NCBI RefSeq assembly: GCF_003605435.1
Contig: NZ_QXQB01000006.1
Span: forward strand, 62,001 to 126,000
Direction: 5' to 3'
Source: Paenibacillus pinisoli
GTDB lineage: Bacteria; Bacillota; Bacilli; Paenibacillales; Paenibacillaceae
DNA length: 64,000 nt
The position numbers were made by a program, and so were the translations under genes. A model generated the notes under the pieces. That model saw only the letters and a list, made by a program, of their open reading frames with translations. It was not told the origin of the DNA and searched no databases. This document shows positions 9,277-17,847 of this stretch, piece after piece (the first letter of the stretch is position 1; the number at the start of each line of letters is the position of its first letter).

Positions 9277-9285
9277 TGATATACT
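9277..9285 (+). promoter_or_regulatory. Extended -10 promoter placed for a leaderless transcript
   Basis: TGATATACT (TGn plus TATACT) ends 6 nt before the ATG at 9292. With the usual spacing the first transcribed base is the A of that ATG. TTCGAC at 9257-9262 is a weak -35 at 17 bp spacing. Confidence 0.5.
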
Positions 9286-9291
9286 GAGGGC

Positions 9292-10083
9292 ATGACGACA
9301 CTAGATACGGATTCGCATGCACAATTGAATGAAAAACGTTGCAGCGTCTGCGGCAGCATGAAGCCGCTCAGCGAGTTTCTCCGCAGGACGGGCCGAAGAC
9401 CCGGCAGACACGGACGCCGGGGCACCTGCCGGGCTTGCCGGAGCGGCGGCAAAGCTGCACACCTGGCTCCTGCAGCCGCAAGAAGGGCGGCAGACAGCAG
9501 CCTCGCAGCTGCTGCCGCTGTTGATGAGGCGGCAGTTCAGCCTGCGACGGCTTCTCCTGCCGCGGCTCAAGCGGAGGCCGTGCAGCCTGCGCGCAAGAAG
9601 CGTCCTCGAAAGAGACGTCGGACAGGTGCGGCGCAGAAGCGCCAAGCGGCGGCGGCTGTACAACCGGAGTCCCTTCCTGCGCCGCCCAAGCGGGAGAAGC
9701 AAAGTCCGACAGACGCCTCGTTCCTTCGGCCGACCGCACAGGGCTTTATTCGCATGCGGGGAAAAACCGATAACGGCAGGCGCTGGTACCAGGAGATTGA
9801 GCCCGAGCTTGCGCAGATTCTGGTACGGGAAGGAGCGGCGGTCGTGGTCAACCGGACGACCATTCGCAGGCTGTACAGCAATAAGGAGTTTCGCCAGCTC
9901 ATCCTGACCCGGGACAATTATACCTGCCGTTTCTGCGGGAATTACGGCGATACGATTGACCATGAGCTGCCCCGGGCGAAGGGCGGGCATACGACACCTG
10001 CCAATTGTGTATGCGCCTGCTATGAGTGCAACCAGCTGAAGGCTAACCGGGATGTGGATGAATTTATGCGCATGCTGGATTAA
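9292..10083 (+). CDS. Zinc-finger/HNH nuclease-domain protein with Ala/Arg-rich linker
   Basis: The 263-residue protein has three parts. An N-terminal CxxC...CxxC element (C17, C20, C46, C49) looks like a small zinc ribbon. Residues about 50-150 are low-complexity, rich in Ala, Arg and Pro. The C-terminal half (about 150-263) ends in an HNH-type domain: C212-C215, the TIDHELPRAKGG segment and VCACYECNQLKANR. HNH domains of this McrA-like form cleave nucleic acid with a divalent metal; the target here is unknown. No ribosome site is correctly spaced, because GAGGG ends 1 nt before the ATG, which fits a leaderless mRNA. No restriction or mobile genes adjoin it. Confidence 0.8.
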   Translation: MTTLDTDSHAQLNEKRCSVCGSMKPLSEFLRRTGRRPGRHGRRGTCRACRSGGKAAHLAPAAARRAADSSLAAAAAVDEAAVQPATASPAAAQAEAVQPARKKRPRKRRRTGAAQKRQAAAAVQPESLPAPPKREKQSPTDASFLRPTAQGFIRMRGKTDNGRRWYQEIEPELAQILVREGAAVVVNRTTIRRLYSNKEFRQLILTRDNYTCRFCGNYGDTIDHELPRAKGGHTTPANCVCACYECNQLKANRDVDEFMRMLD

Positions 10084-10123
10084 CCGCCGGCCGCACAAGT
10101 TGACAGCAAGCGAAACATTTGTG

Positions 10124-10154
10124 AAAGATCTCTCTGAGCGGGAGGTCTTTTTTT
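10124..10154 (+). terminator. Terminator of the HNH gene
   Basis: An 11-bp stem (10124-10134 with 10140-10150, two G-U pairs) with a 5-nt loop, then a T-tract to 10154. Confidence 0.85.
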
Positions 10155-10343
10155 GCAATGAATCAGGATGGGGATGGATATCGTTAGCTATTGAAAAACG
10201 TAGAGCAGAAGGAGACAATAGGGATATGCTTTACCGGGCTAAACGAATAGATGGAGTTCAGCATCTCATCTTGGCAACGCTTTCATGTCGATGAATTCAG
10301 TGTTAGATGCAGGAGGCCAAAGGTTACGCGGGATTTGAAGCTA

Positions 10344-10368
10344 TGATAGAATACTACATTATTATAAT
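10344..10368 (+). promoter_or_regulatory. Candidate promoter elements upstream of the YesM-type gene
   Basis: An extended -10 TGATAGAAT lies at 10344-10352 and a perfect TATAAT at 10363-10368. Neither has a convincing -35 at 17 bp, so which one is used cannot be decided. Confidence 0.35.
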
Positions 10369-10417
10369 GTCACTCGATATGACATAGACCTACTTAGAGA
10401 AGCGGCGGGGGATCACG

Positions 10418-12271
10418 ATGGACAATTGGCTCGGAAGATCGCTAAAGCATAAGCTTTCATTGTTAATTATTATTTCGGTACTGGTGCCGGTGCTATCGCT
10501 GGGATTGTTCTCCTATTCCATCGCGGAGAAGCTGACAGAGGAGAAGGCTATCAACTCGGGCATGAACTCGTTGACGCTGCTCGGAGCCTACCTGGACAAC
10601 ATGGTGCGGGATGCGGAGTTTTTATCGCTCTATATTTTGGGACATGAGGATGTTCAAAATTATTTGCGCTTGCCGGAGACGGATGTGCAGCTGGGCAGGA
10701 AGGTTGCGGCGCTGCTGATGACGATGGCGGTGTCGAAGCCTTATATCGCCAATGCCATTGTGGAGCCCGAGTCCGACAGGCCAGCGATTGCTTCGAAATC
10801 CGTAACCGAGTCGGGCTGGACGGATATCACGGCGGAATTCCCGAATTATTATACGGAATATTCCAAGTGGTGGTCGCCGGTACATCTTCAGACGACATCG
10901 TCGGAAGGAACCAGGGACGTCATTACCATGTCGCGTCCGATTCGCAGCACATCCAGATATTCTAGTTTGGGCATGCTCAAAATAAGCTTATTGCAAAATG
11001 TCATCTCCGATCATTTGAAGCAGGCTGGTCTAGAAGGCGGTGGCGTTGTTTTGCTGCTCGACAGCAGCAACCGGATTCTGGCCGGACCTGATGGATTCGT
11101 GAAGAATGAGCTGCTGGAGACTTATTACCCGGGCATCAAAAGCTTCAAGTCGACGAGCAGCTGGATGGAATACGGCTCGGGTGTGGACAAGAAGACGGTT
11201 CTCCACTATGACATGGAGAATGTGAGCTGGCGGATCGTAGGCATTATTCCGGCTCAGGCGTATAAGTCGCAGAACCAGTATTTCCTCACCTTAACGGCGG
11301 TTGCGGTCAGCATCGCCATGCTGTTTGTTATCGCATTCGTATTGTTCCTTATTCAAAAGGTGACAAAGCCGCTCTCGACGCTGGCGAAGTTTTTGAAGAA
11401 ATCGAGTCCGGACGAGCCTCTGCCTACGCTTCCGGTGACGACGATTGATGAGGTAGGCCAGCTCATTATCAGCTATAACCGGATGAGCTCGCGAATCGAG
11501 AATTTGACGGATGAGGTCAAGAAGAACGAGTCGCTGAAGAAGGAAGCGGATATGCTGGCGCTTCAGGCCCAGATCAATCCGCATTTTCTCTACAATACGC
11601 TATCCTCGGTTCACTGGATGGCTTTGATGAAGGGCGAAGGACGAATCGCCGATATGGTCGGATCCTTAAGCGACTTCCTGCGCTTCAGCTTGAATAGCGG
11701 CCAAGAATATTGCACGGTGAATCAGGAAATTTCGCATATCGATAATTATGTCAATATTCAATCCATCCGATACCCGGACAAGTTCCAGTATGAATCGGAT
11801 ATCCCTTCGGAGCTGCTGGAGAAGCGCATGCTGAAGCTGCTGCTGCAGCCGCTGATCGAGAATGCGATGATTCATGGCATTCTGAAGCGGGACGGACTTG
11901 GCCGCATATCCGTGCGCGCGATGGAGAATGACGAGATGATGACCTTTATCGTGGAGGATGACGGCATCGGCATGTCGGCCGAACGGGTAGAGGAGCTGCA
12001 GGATCGCATCGCAAGCCGATTGGAATCCGATGAGAAGATCGGCAAGGGCGGCAGCTACGGGCTGCGCAATGTCCATAGCAGGCTCATGCTTCATTATGGC
12101 TTGGAGGCCGGACTGAAGATTGAGAGCGAGGAAGGGCGGGGAACGAAGGTAACCTTCACGATTCCGACTACCTCAACGCTGCTTGAACAAGAACGGGAGC
12201 AGGAATATCGCAAGGAACGGGAACAAACGGTTCATAGCGGCCGTGTCCAAGGGGAGGAGAGGCAAGAGTGA
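10418..12271 (+). CDS. YesM-type sensor histidine kinase of a sugar uptake operon
   Basis: The 617-residue membrane kinase has one helix at about 14-34, an extracytoplasmic sensor domain of about 250 residues (probably dCache-like), a second helix at about 288-312 and a HAMP segment. The His_kinase domain has its phospho-acceptor H389 in QAQINPHFLYNTLS, followed by an HATPase domain (IENAMIHGILKRDG, VEDDGIGMS). GGGGGA precedes the ATG. The stop overlaps the GTG start of the AraC-type regulator by 4 nt. In this family the kinase senses an extracellular sugar, sometimes with the binding protein, and activates the transporter next door. Confidence 0.92.
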   Translation: MDNWLGRSLKHKLSLLIIISVLVPVLSLGLFSYSIAEKLTEEKAINSGMNSLTLLGAYLDNMVRDAEFLSLYILGHEDVQNYLRLPETDVQLGRKVAALLMTMAVSKPYIANAIVEPESDRPAIASKSVTESGWTDITAEFPNYYTEYSKWWSPVHLQTTSSEGTRDVITMSRPIRSTSRYSSLGMLKISLLQNVISDHLKQAGLEGGGVVLLLDSSNRILAGPDGFVKNELLETYYPGIKSFKSTSSWMEYGSGVDKKTVLHYDMENVSWRIVGIIPAQAYKSQNQYFLTLTAVAVSIAMLFVIAFVLFLIQKVTKPLSTLAKFLKKSSPDEPLPTLPVTTIDEVGQLIISYNRMSSRIENLTDEVKKNESLKKEADMLALQAQINPHFLYNTLSSVHWMALMKGEGRIADMVGSLSDFLRFSLNSGQEYCTVNQEISHIDNYVNIQSIRYPDKFQYESDIPSELLEKRMLKLLLQPLIENAMIHGILKRDGLGRISVRAMENDEMMTFIVEDDGIGMSAERVEELQDRIASRLESDEKIGKGGSYGLRNVHSRLMLHYGLEAGLKIESEEGRGTKVTFTIPTTSTLLEQEREQEYRKEREQTVHSGRVQGEERQE

Positions 12272-13806
12272 AGCTGTTGATCATAGACGACGAGATCATT
12301 ATACGGGAAGGCCTTAGCACTGTGATCAAGTGGGAGGAGAATGGCTTCATCTTGCTGAGACCGGCTGCATCGGCAGAGGAAGCTCTGATGCGCATCCCGC
12401 TGGAGAGACCCGATATTATTATGACGGACATCCGAATGACAGGAAAGACGGGACTGGACCTTGCCCGCGAAGTGAAGCAGGATTATCCGGATACGGAGAT
12501 CGTTATCCTCTCCGGGTATGAGGAATTCGCTTACGCCCAGCAGGCAATGAGGGAAGGGATCAGCGATTATTTGCTGAAGACAAGCAGGCCTGGCGATATT
12601 ATGGCGGCAGCAATGCGCGCCCAGAAGCGCATTATGGAGAAGCGGGCGGCGGAGGCTCATCAGACTGCATTCCGCTCCAAGCTGCTGGAGCGAATGCTGG
12701 CGGGAGAAACGCCGATCTCCGATCAGGAGGTCGAGAATATCCTAATGTATTATCCGGAGCTGCGGATGGCATCGGAGTGGGAATCCCTAGAGCTGTGGCT
12801 GGCCACCTCCGAATCTTATGTGGCTGTGAGTGCAGAAGCGGAGAAGGCTCTGGGAGAATTAGGGGACAAGCTGAGACAAACGCTGGATTGCGTCATTCTC
12901 GATTGGAATGGCGGCTGGCTGTTTATTTTCCGCTCCAATAAGCCAGGCGCCATGCGTATGGTGAAGGCGTCGGTCGAGCAGGCGGAGCGCATTCTCAATT
13001 GCCGTCTGTTTGCAACTTCGGGGTACACGGTAGCGAGCGTCAAGGATTTGCGCGGGGCGCTGCGGGCTGCGGAGCAAGCGACTGCATTCCGCTTTCTCGC
13101 GGGCGATTCCAAGCTGATCCGCTATGACGATATCAAAAACCGCAAGGGCATGCGAACCGTCTGCTCTCAGGAAGAAGAGGAAGGGCTGACGGCTGTGCTT
13201 CGGTCGCGGGACCGGGAACGGCTAGCTGCCTGGATTGAGCAGACGCTGTCTGCTGTGAAGCATGATCCTGAAGCAACGCCCGGCTCCATGAAATCCTACC
13301 TTCATTCCTTTCTCGTCGCAGGCTTTCGCTGGCTGGAGCGGGCTGCCGCATCGGTCGGGCAGTCGGCCAAGGAGCTGCAGCAGCTGGAGAGCCTTGATCT
13401 GAATGAGCTGGCGAGACGGCCCGCGGAAGTAATGAGCGGCATTCTCTCTTCGATTATGAGCCAATATGATGAATTGTCCGGCGACCGGAATTCAGCAATT
13501 GCGAAGACTATTGCTTATATCCGCGAGCATTTGGATCAAAGCCTGACCTTGTCGCAAGTGGCGGCATTTGTTCACATGAATCCCAATTATTTCAGCGAGT
13601 TGTTTAAGCGGGAAACAGGGAAAAACTATATTGAGTTCGTCACCGAGGCCCGTATCGAGTGGGCAATCAGACTGCTTAGGGAAACGCCGGCCAAAGTAAG
13701 CGAAATCGCCAAGCGTGTAGGGTATGAGGATATGAAGCACTTCAACCGGATGTTCAAGCGGTACACGGGAGAGACGCCTTCCCACTTCCGCGATCGGGGA
13801 CAATAG
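12268..13806 (+). CDS. YesN-type response regulator with AraC DNA-binding domain
   Basis: The 512-residue protein starts at a GTG overlapping the kinase stop (GTGA), with GGGGAGGAGAGG just upstream. The receiver domain (about 1-120) shows D7-D8, phospho-acceptor D54 in IIMTDIRMTGKTG and K104. A long middle region follows. The C-terminal AraC domain (about 410-508) holds two helix-turn-helix units, the second with RVGYEDMKHFNRMFKRYTGE. The tandem direct repeat directly behind this gene (13808-13846) is a good candidate for its binding site upstream of the transporter genes. Confidence 0.92.
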   Translation: MKLLIIDDEIIIREGLSTVIKWEENGFILLRPAASAEEALMRIPLERPDIIMTDIRMTGKTGLDLAREVKQDYPDTEIVILSGYEEFAYAQQAMREGISDYLLKTSRPGDIMAAAMRAQKRIMEKRAAEAHQTAFRSKLLERMLAGETPISDQEVENILMYYPELRMASEWESLELWLATSESYVAVSAEAEKALGELGDKLRQTLDCVILDWNGGWLFIFRSNKPGAMRMVKASVEQAERILNCRLFATSGYTVASVKDLRGALRAAEQATAFRFLAGDSKLIRYDDIKNRKGMRTVCSQEEEEGLTAVLRSRDRERLAAWIEQTLSAVKHDPEATPGSMKSYLHSFLVAGFRWLERAAASVGQSAKELQQLESLDLNELARRPAEVMSGILSSIMSQYDELSGDRNSAIAKTIAYIREHLDQSLTLSQVAAFVHMNPNYFSELFKRETGKNYIEFVTEARIEWAIRLLRETPAKVSEIAKRVGYEDMKHFNRMFKRYTGETPSHFRDRGQ

Positions 13807-13807
13807 G

Positions 13808-13846
13808 TGAATTTTCACCCCCTACAATCTGAATTCTCCCCCCTAC
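13808..13846 (+). repeat. Tandem direct repeat, candidate YesN/AraC operator
   Basis: TGAATTTTCACCCCCTAC (13808-13825) and TGAATTCTCCCCCCTAC (13830-13846) are near-identical copies spaced 21-22 bp apart, about two helical turns. This is the usual geometry of AraC-family sites. They sit just upstream of TATACT (13867-13872), a possible -10 for the binding-protein gene. Confidence 0.6.
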
Positions 13847-13904
13847 GACTGCTTCGGTGTCTTGACTATACTGAGATTACATTACCGAGGGGGGACTTAC
13901 TCTA

Positions 13905-15239
13905 ATGAAGAAAAGACTTACATTGGTTGTAACGCTTATCACGCTTTTATCCCTGCTTGTAGCCGCTTGCGGCGGATCAAACAACACGAACACAGGCGGA
14001 AGCAATAAGCCTGCAGAAGGTGGCAAACAAGAAAAAGTAAAACTGACTATCTGGCATAACTTCGCGGGCGACGACCTTCGCGCTCAAGCGGTTCGCGGCC
14101 TGATCGACGAGTACAAAAAGAATAATCCTAACGTCGAGCTTGACGCACAAGCTATTCCGGTTGACGGTTACCGCCAGCGTCTGAGCACAGTTGCAGCGGG
14201 CAATGAAATGCCGGACGTATTCTTCGTATACGCAGGCAGCCAATCTCAAGAGTTCTTCGATGCAGGTTTACTGCAACCGATTACACCGCTGACTGAGAAA
14301 TATCCTGACTGGAAAGGCAACTTCATGGAAGGCGCATTCGACCGCTTTACATTCGAGCCTAACCAAATTTATTCTGCTCCAATCGGACTTTCCGCAACAT
14401 CGTTCCTGTACTACAACAAAGATCTGTTCGAGCAATACAACGTTAAAGTTCCAACAACTTGGGCTGAGATGTTGACTGCTATCAAAACATTCAACGACAA
14501 CAAAATTACGCCAATCGCTCTAGGCAACAAAGCTCCTTGGGTAGCGCAATCGACTATTCTTGGCTCGCTGGCTGACCGCGTAACGGGTACTGAATGGTTC
14601 CTGAAAGCTGCTAAAGGCGAAGCTTCCTTCCAAGATCAAGTATTTGTTGACGCACTTGGCAAGTTCAAAGAATTGGTAGACAACAAAGCATTCCAAGATG
14701 GCGCAAACAGCATTGACAACACGCAAGCTGAGCAATACTTCATTCAAGGCAAAGCTGCTATGATGATCAGCGGCGCATGGACGCTTACTAACCTTGCAGC
14801 TTCCGCAACGGAAGAGCAAGTAGCGCCAATCGAAGTAACAACAATCCCTGCAATCGAAGGCGGAGCTGGCCAAGGCGGCACAATCTCCGGCGGTCCAGGT
14901 GCTGGCTTTGCACTGAGCAAAAACACAACTGGTGCAGCAAAAGACGCAGCTCTTGAATTGATCTACGCAATCAGCGGTCCAGACGGACAGAAGAAGATTG
15001 CTGAGAGCAACTCCATGATTATGTACAACATGGACCTGGAGCAATCCAATGTAAGCCCGCTTTACCTGAAAGCATTCAACGTTGTCAAAGAAGCAACAAT
15101 CACACCGGTATACGACGCTTACCTGTCCGCAGAAGCGGCAGAATCGATCAACAACGGCCTGCAAGAAATCATGATGGGCGGCAAGCCTGAAGACGTAGCG
15201 AAGAAACTGCAGGATGCACAAGCTCGCTCGACTCAATAA
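13905..15239 (+). CDS. Sugar ABC transporter lipoprotein binding protein (family 1)
   Basis: The 444-residue extracellular solute-binding protein has a lipoprotein signal peptide; the lipobox ends LLVAAC with C22 as the acylated residue. A Gly/Asn/Lys-rich linker (about 23-45) leads to a two-lobe binding domain starting KLTIWHNFAGDD, typical of CUT1 carbohydrate transporters. GAGGGGGG at 13887-13894 precedes the ATG. It uses optimal-looking codons and is followed by a strong hairpin, consistent with high expression. The sugar cannot be inferred. Confidence 0.92.
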   Translation: MKKRLTLVVTLITLLSLLVAACGGSNNTNTGGSNKPAEGGKQEKVKLTIWHNFAGDDLRAQAVRGLIDEYKKNNPNVELDAQAIPVDGYRQRLSTVAAGNEMPDVFFVYAGSQSQEFFDAGLLQPITPLTEKYPDWKGNFMEGAFDRFTFEPNQIYSAPIGLSATSFLYYNKDLFEQYNVKVPTTWAEMLTAIKTFNDNKITPIALGNKAPWVAQSTILGSLADRVTGTEWFLKAAKGEASFQDQVFVDALGKFKELVDNKAFQDGANSIDNTQAEQYFIQGKAAMMISGAWTLTNLAASATEEQVAPIEVTTIPAIEGGAGQGGTISGGPGAGFALSKNTTGAAKDAALELIYAISGPDGQKKIAESNSMIMYNMDLEQSNVSPLYLKAFNVVKEATITPVYDAYLSAEAAESINNGLQEIMMGGKPEDVAKKLQDAQARSTQ

Positions 15240-15250
15240 TGAATGAACCA

Positions 15251-15287
15251 TATCGCGTAGCGCATCGGCAAGATGCGCTGCGCGATA
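15251..15287 (+). other. Intercistronic hairpin behind the binding-protein gene
   Basis: TATCGCGTAGCGCATC (15251-15266) pairs with 15272-15287 as a 16-bp stem with one T-G pair and loop GGCAA. No T-tract follows and the permease ribosome site starts at 15295. It therefore looks like an mRNA-stabilising or processing hairpin rather than a terminator. Confidence 0.7.
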
Positions 15288-15309
15288 AAGATTGAAGGAG
15301 GCTGTCGCC

Positions 15310-16182
15310 ATGCTGTCATCATTGCGCACCCGAAGCTTCGTCGCTCTGGCGCTGCTTCCTGCAGTACTAATCTTCGTTGTTTTTGCGATTATTCCGATCA
15401 TCTGGTCCATGTACTATGGCTTCTTTGATTGGAAAGGTCTTGGCGCTGCCAAGTTTATCGGCTTCAAGAACTATGAAATGATGCTGCAAGACCCTATATT
15501 CTGGAGAGCCCTGAAGAACAACCTGATTCTGGTTGTGTCCGCTATTGTCGGCCAGGTGCCGATCGCGCTTCTCCTCGCTTTGCTCTTGTTGAAGAACTCG
15601 TTCTTCAACCGCATTATCCGCTCGGCGGTATTCATGCCAATGGTTCTGTCTACTGTTGTTGTCGGTCTGATCTGGGGCTACATCTATAACCCGCAAATTG
15701 GTCTTCTGAATCAAGTGCTGGAGACGATTGGACTTGAGTCCTGGACGCGGGCATGGTTGGATGATCCCAAAATTAATATGTTCGCCGTATCTATTCCGAT
15801 TAACTGGGCCAATATTGGTCCTTACCTGATTATCTTTATCGCAGCGCTTCAGAACATCTCCTCCGAGGTGAACGACGCGGCGAAAATCGACGGTGCAGTC
15901 GGATCCAAAAAGCTGTTCTACGTCACGCTTCCGATGATTTGGGACATGGTTGTAGTCGCGATCGTCCTTTGTATCTCAGGCAGCTTGAAAGCATTTGACC
16001 ATGTTATTGTCATGACAGGCGGCGGGCCCGCGCAGTCAACTGAGCTTCTTGCAACCTACATGTACAACAACACCTTTACCGTGTATCGTTACGGCTATGG
16101 CTCCGCCGTATCCACCATGATCATTCTAATCAGCGCATTGCTGATCGGTCTGAACTACATCATTACAAAAAGACGGAGCTAA
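15310..16182 (+). CDS. Sugar ABC transporter permease (MalF/UgpA type)
   Basis: The 290-residue inner-membrane permease has six helices. The EAA coupling loop NDAAKIDGAVGSKKLFYVTLP lies near residues 193-213. GAAGGAGG (15294-15301) is 8 nt before the ATG at 15310. An in-frame TTG at 15292 overlaps that site and is unlikely. It pairs with the next gene to form the CUT1 channel. The ATPase is not in the operon, which is common because a shared MsmX-like ATPase serves several transporters (established for B. subtilis). Confidence 0.9.
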   Translation: MLSSLRTRSFVALALLPAVLIFVVFAIIPIIWSMYYGFFDWKGLGAAKFIGFKNYEMMLQDPIFWRALKNNLILVVSAIVGQVPIALLLALLLLKNSFFNRIIRSAVFMPMVLSTVVVGLIWGYIYNPQIGLLNQVLETIGLESWTRAWLDDPKINMFAVSIPINWANIGPYLIIFIAALQNISSEVNDAAKIDGAVGSKKLFYVTLPMIWDMVVVAIVLCISGSLKAFDHVIVMTGGGPAQSTELLATYMYNNTFTVYRYGYGSAVSTMIILISALLIGLNYIITKRRS

Positions 16183-16224
16183 GGCGGTCTGACGTCTAAC
16201 TAGACCGATAAAGGAGTGAATCTC

Positions 16225-17094
16225 ATGCAAGCATCGACAAAAATGCAGGCTGCGGGCGAGAAACCGGCGGCGTGGAAGAAGCCGGTCGGCTTTGCGCTGA
16301 AAGTGCTGCTGCTTATATACGCGATTGTTACGCTTTACCCGCTGTACTGGCTGGTTATAAGCGCATTTAAGACGAATCAGGAGTTCTTCAATCGTCCATA
16401 CGCTTGGCCTTTGCAATGGCAGATCGATAATATTACTCGTGCCTGGGATCTTGGCAATATGGGCAGAGCGATGATCAACTCCGCGATTGTAACGATTGTC
16501 GCATTGGTGCTGACGGTTGTCATCGGTACGCTTGCCGCATATGCGCTGTCCCGGTTCAAATTTAAGCTTAACCCCCTGCTCAAAGGCATGTTCCTGCTGG
16601 GTATGCTGATTCCGATCCACAGTACGCTAGTGCCGCTCTTCATCTTTATGAACAAGGTTGGCATTCTGGATACGTACTGGGCGCTTATTATGCCGTATAC
16701 GGCATTCGAGCTTCCGATCGCGATCTTCCTGGGCATAGCTTATCTGACTTCCATTCCTAGAGATGTCGAGGAAGCCGCGATGATCGACGGCAACGGCTGG
16801 TGGGGCGTATTCGGACGCATCATCTTCCCGCTTTGTTTGCCGGTAATCTCGACGGTATCGATTCTGGCGTTCCTGCGCTTCTGGAATGACTTCTCGTTCG
16901 CACTCGTCTTCATCAATACGCAAGCGCTCAAGACGCTGCCGCTCAGCTTGTCGCTATTCTCCGACGGCTTCGGCACGGACTATGCGCTGACGATGGGCGC
17001 CATGTTCATCGCGGTTATTCCGACAATCGTGATCTACCTGATCTTCCAAGAGCAGATCATGAAGGGCATGGTGGCGGGCTCGGTTAAAGGTTAA
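16225..17094 (+). CDS. Sugar ABC transporter permease (MalG/UgpE type)
   Basis: The 289-residue protein has six helices and an EAA loop VEEAAMIDGNGWWGVFGRI near residues 180-198. The start at 16225 is chosen because AAGGAG (16211-16216) is 8 nt upstream; the GTG at 16216 overlaps that site. A small hairpin (CGGTCT...AGACCG) lies in the gap before it. It is the last gene of the operon and is closed by the bidirectional terminator at 17126-17193. Confidence 0.9.
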   Translation: MQASTKMQAAGEKPAAWKKPVGFALKVLLLIYAIVTLYPLYWLVISAFKTNQEFFNRPYAWPLQWQIDNITRAWDLGNMGRAMINSAIVTIVALVLTVVIGTLAAYALSRFKFKLNPLLKGMFLLGMLIPIHSTLVPLFIFMNKVGILDTYWALIMPYTAFELPIAIFLGIAYLTSIPRDVEEAAMIDGNGWWGVFGRIIFPLCLPVISTVSILAFLRFWNDFSFALVFINTQALKTLPLSLSLFSDGFGTDYALTMGAMFIAVIPTIVIYLIFQEQIMKGMVAGSVKG

Positions 17095-17125
17095 TTCCTT
17101 TGCCGGGTCTTTTCCCGTTTGGGCC

Positions 17126-17193
17126 AAAAAAATAACCGCTCCTGATGAGATGGCGCTCTTGACGCATCTCACAAGGAGCGGTTTTGGTTTTTT
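17126..17193. terminator. Bidirectional terminator between convergent operons
   Basis: AACCGCTCCT (17134-17143) pairs with 17174-17183, and an inner GAGATG/CATCTC extends the stem. T-rich sequence follows on the plus strand to 17193, and an A7 tract (17126-17132) supplies the T-tract on the minus strand. It serves both the sugar operon and the chromate transporter genes. Confidence 0.85.
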
Positions 17194-17281
17194 ATTTGAA
17201 TATATAATCAAGGGATCTGGGTACAACAGCGATCGGAATCCTATTTACTTGCGCAGTTGCATGTTCAGATATGGTTTGGCT

Positions 17282-17815
17282 TCAAGCCAGGAAAGCAGCC
17301 CCGCAAATCGCGGAGAACAGTAGGATGAAGACCGGATGCATCCGGTAACGAACAAGCATCATCCAGCCTATGCCTATAATAGAGATGCCGACAAGCAGTT
17401 GTTTGTCCCACACCGAGCCGTCCAGAGAGCCTACGCCAAGCCTGTATACCGCGAACAGGATCAAGGCTGTTACGATTGGCTGCAAGCCATACAGAATGCG
17501 GTTTAGCCAGGCTTGCTTTTGCAGGCGGTACAGGGCAGTCAGCAGCACAAGCGTCAGAATGGCGGAGGGGAGAATAAGACCTGACAAGGTAACAATTGCT
17601 CCGGCTATGCCGTAGGTATGGTAGCCGATCAGGGTGCTTATATTGACGGCTGCGGGTCCCGGAGCCATGCCGGCCACGCCGATCAGATCCAGGAAGGCAT
17701 CGCCGGACATCCACTGCCGCCTGGCCGCTTCTTGCTCGATCATGGGGATAAGCGCGTAGCCGCCTCCGAAGGATAGGAAGCCCAGCTTCAGGAAAAATAA
17801 AAACATGGACCACAT
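17282..17815 (-). CDS. Chromate transporter family protein, second half of pair
   Basis: The 177-residue membrane protein is a single CHR domain, with FLKLGFLSFGGGYALIPMIE at the N-terminus, a GMAPGPAAVN motif and five or six helices. Short-chain CHR proteins work as pairs encoded side by side. Here the other half is the gene upstream (17848-18471). An AAAGGAG site lies upstream of the ATG. Members export chromate; some may move other anions, so substrate is family-level only. Confidence 0.87.
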   Translation of the reverse strand: MWSMFLFFLKLGFLSFGGGYALIPMIEQEAARRQWMSGDAFLDLIGVAGMAPGPAAVNISTLIGYHTYGIAGAIVTLSGLILPSAILTLVLLTALYRLQKQAWLNRILYGLQPIVTALILFAVYRLGVGSLDGSVWDKQLLVGISIIGIGWMMLVRYRMHPVFILLFSAICGAAFLA

Positions 17816-17847
17816 AGCAAGCGACGCTCCTTTCTAAGATGACTGAA

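Larger units (their letters stand above)
10084..10417 (+). other. Intergenic region, 334 nt
   Basis: It holds the terminator at 10124-10154 and, further on, promoter-like elements for the sugar operon. I see no supported gene in the remaining roughly 200 nt. Confidence 0.6.

Noticed and set aside
10052..10294. 80-codon frame spanning the HNH stop and its terminator
   Set aside because: It runs through the terminator hairpin and has no ribosome site.
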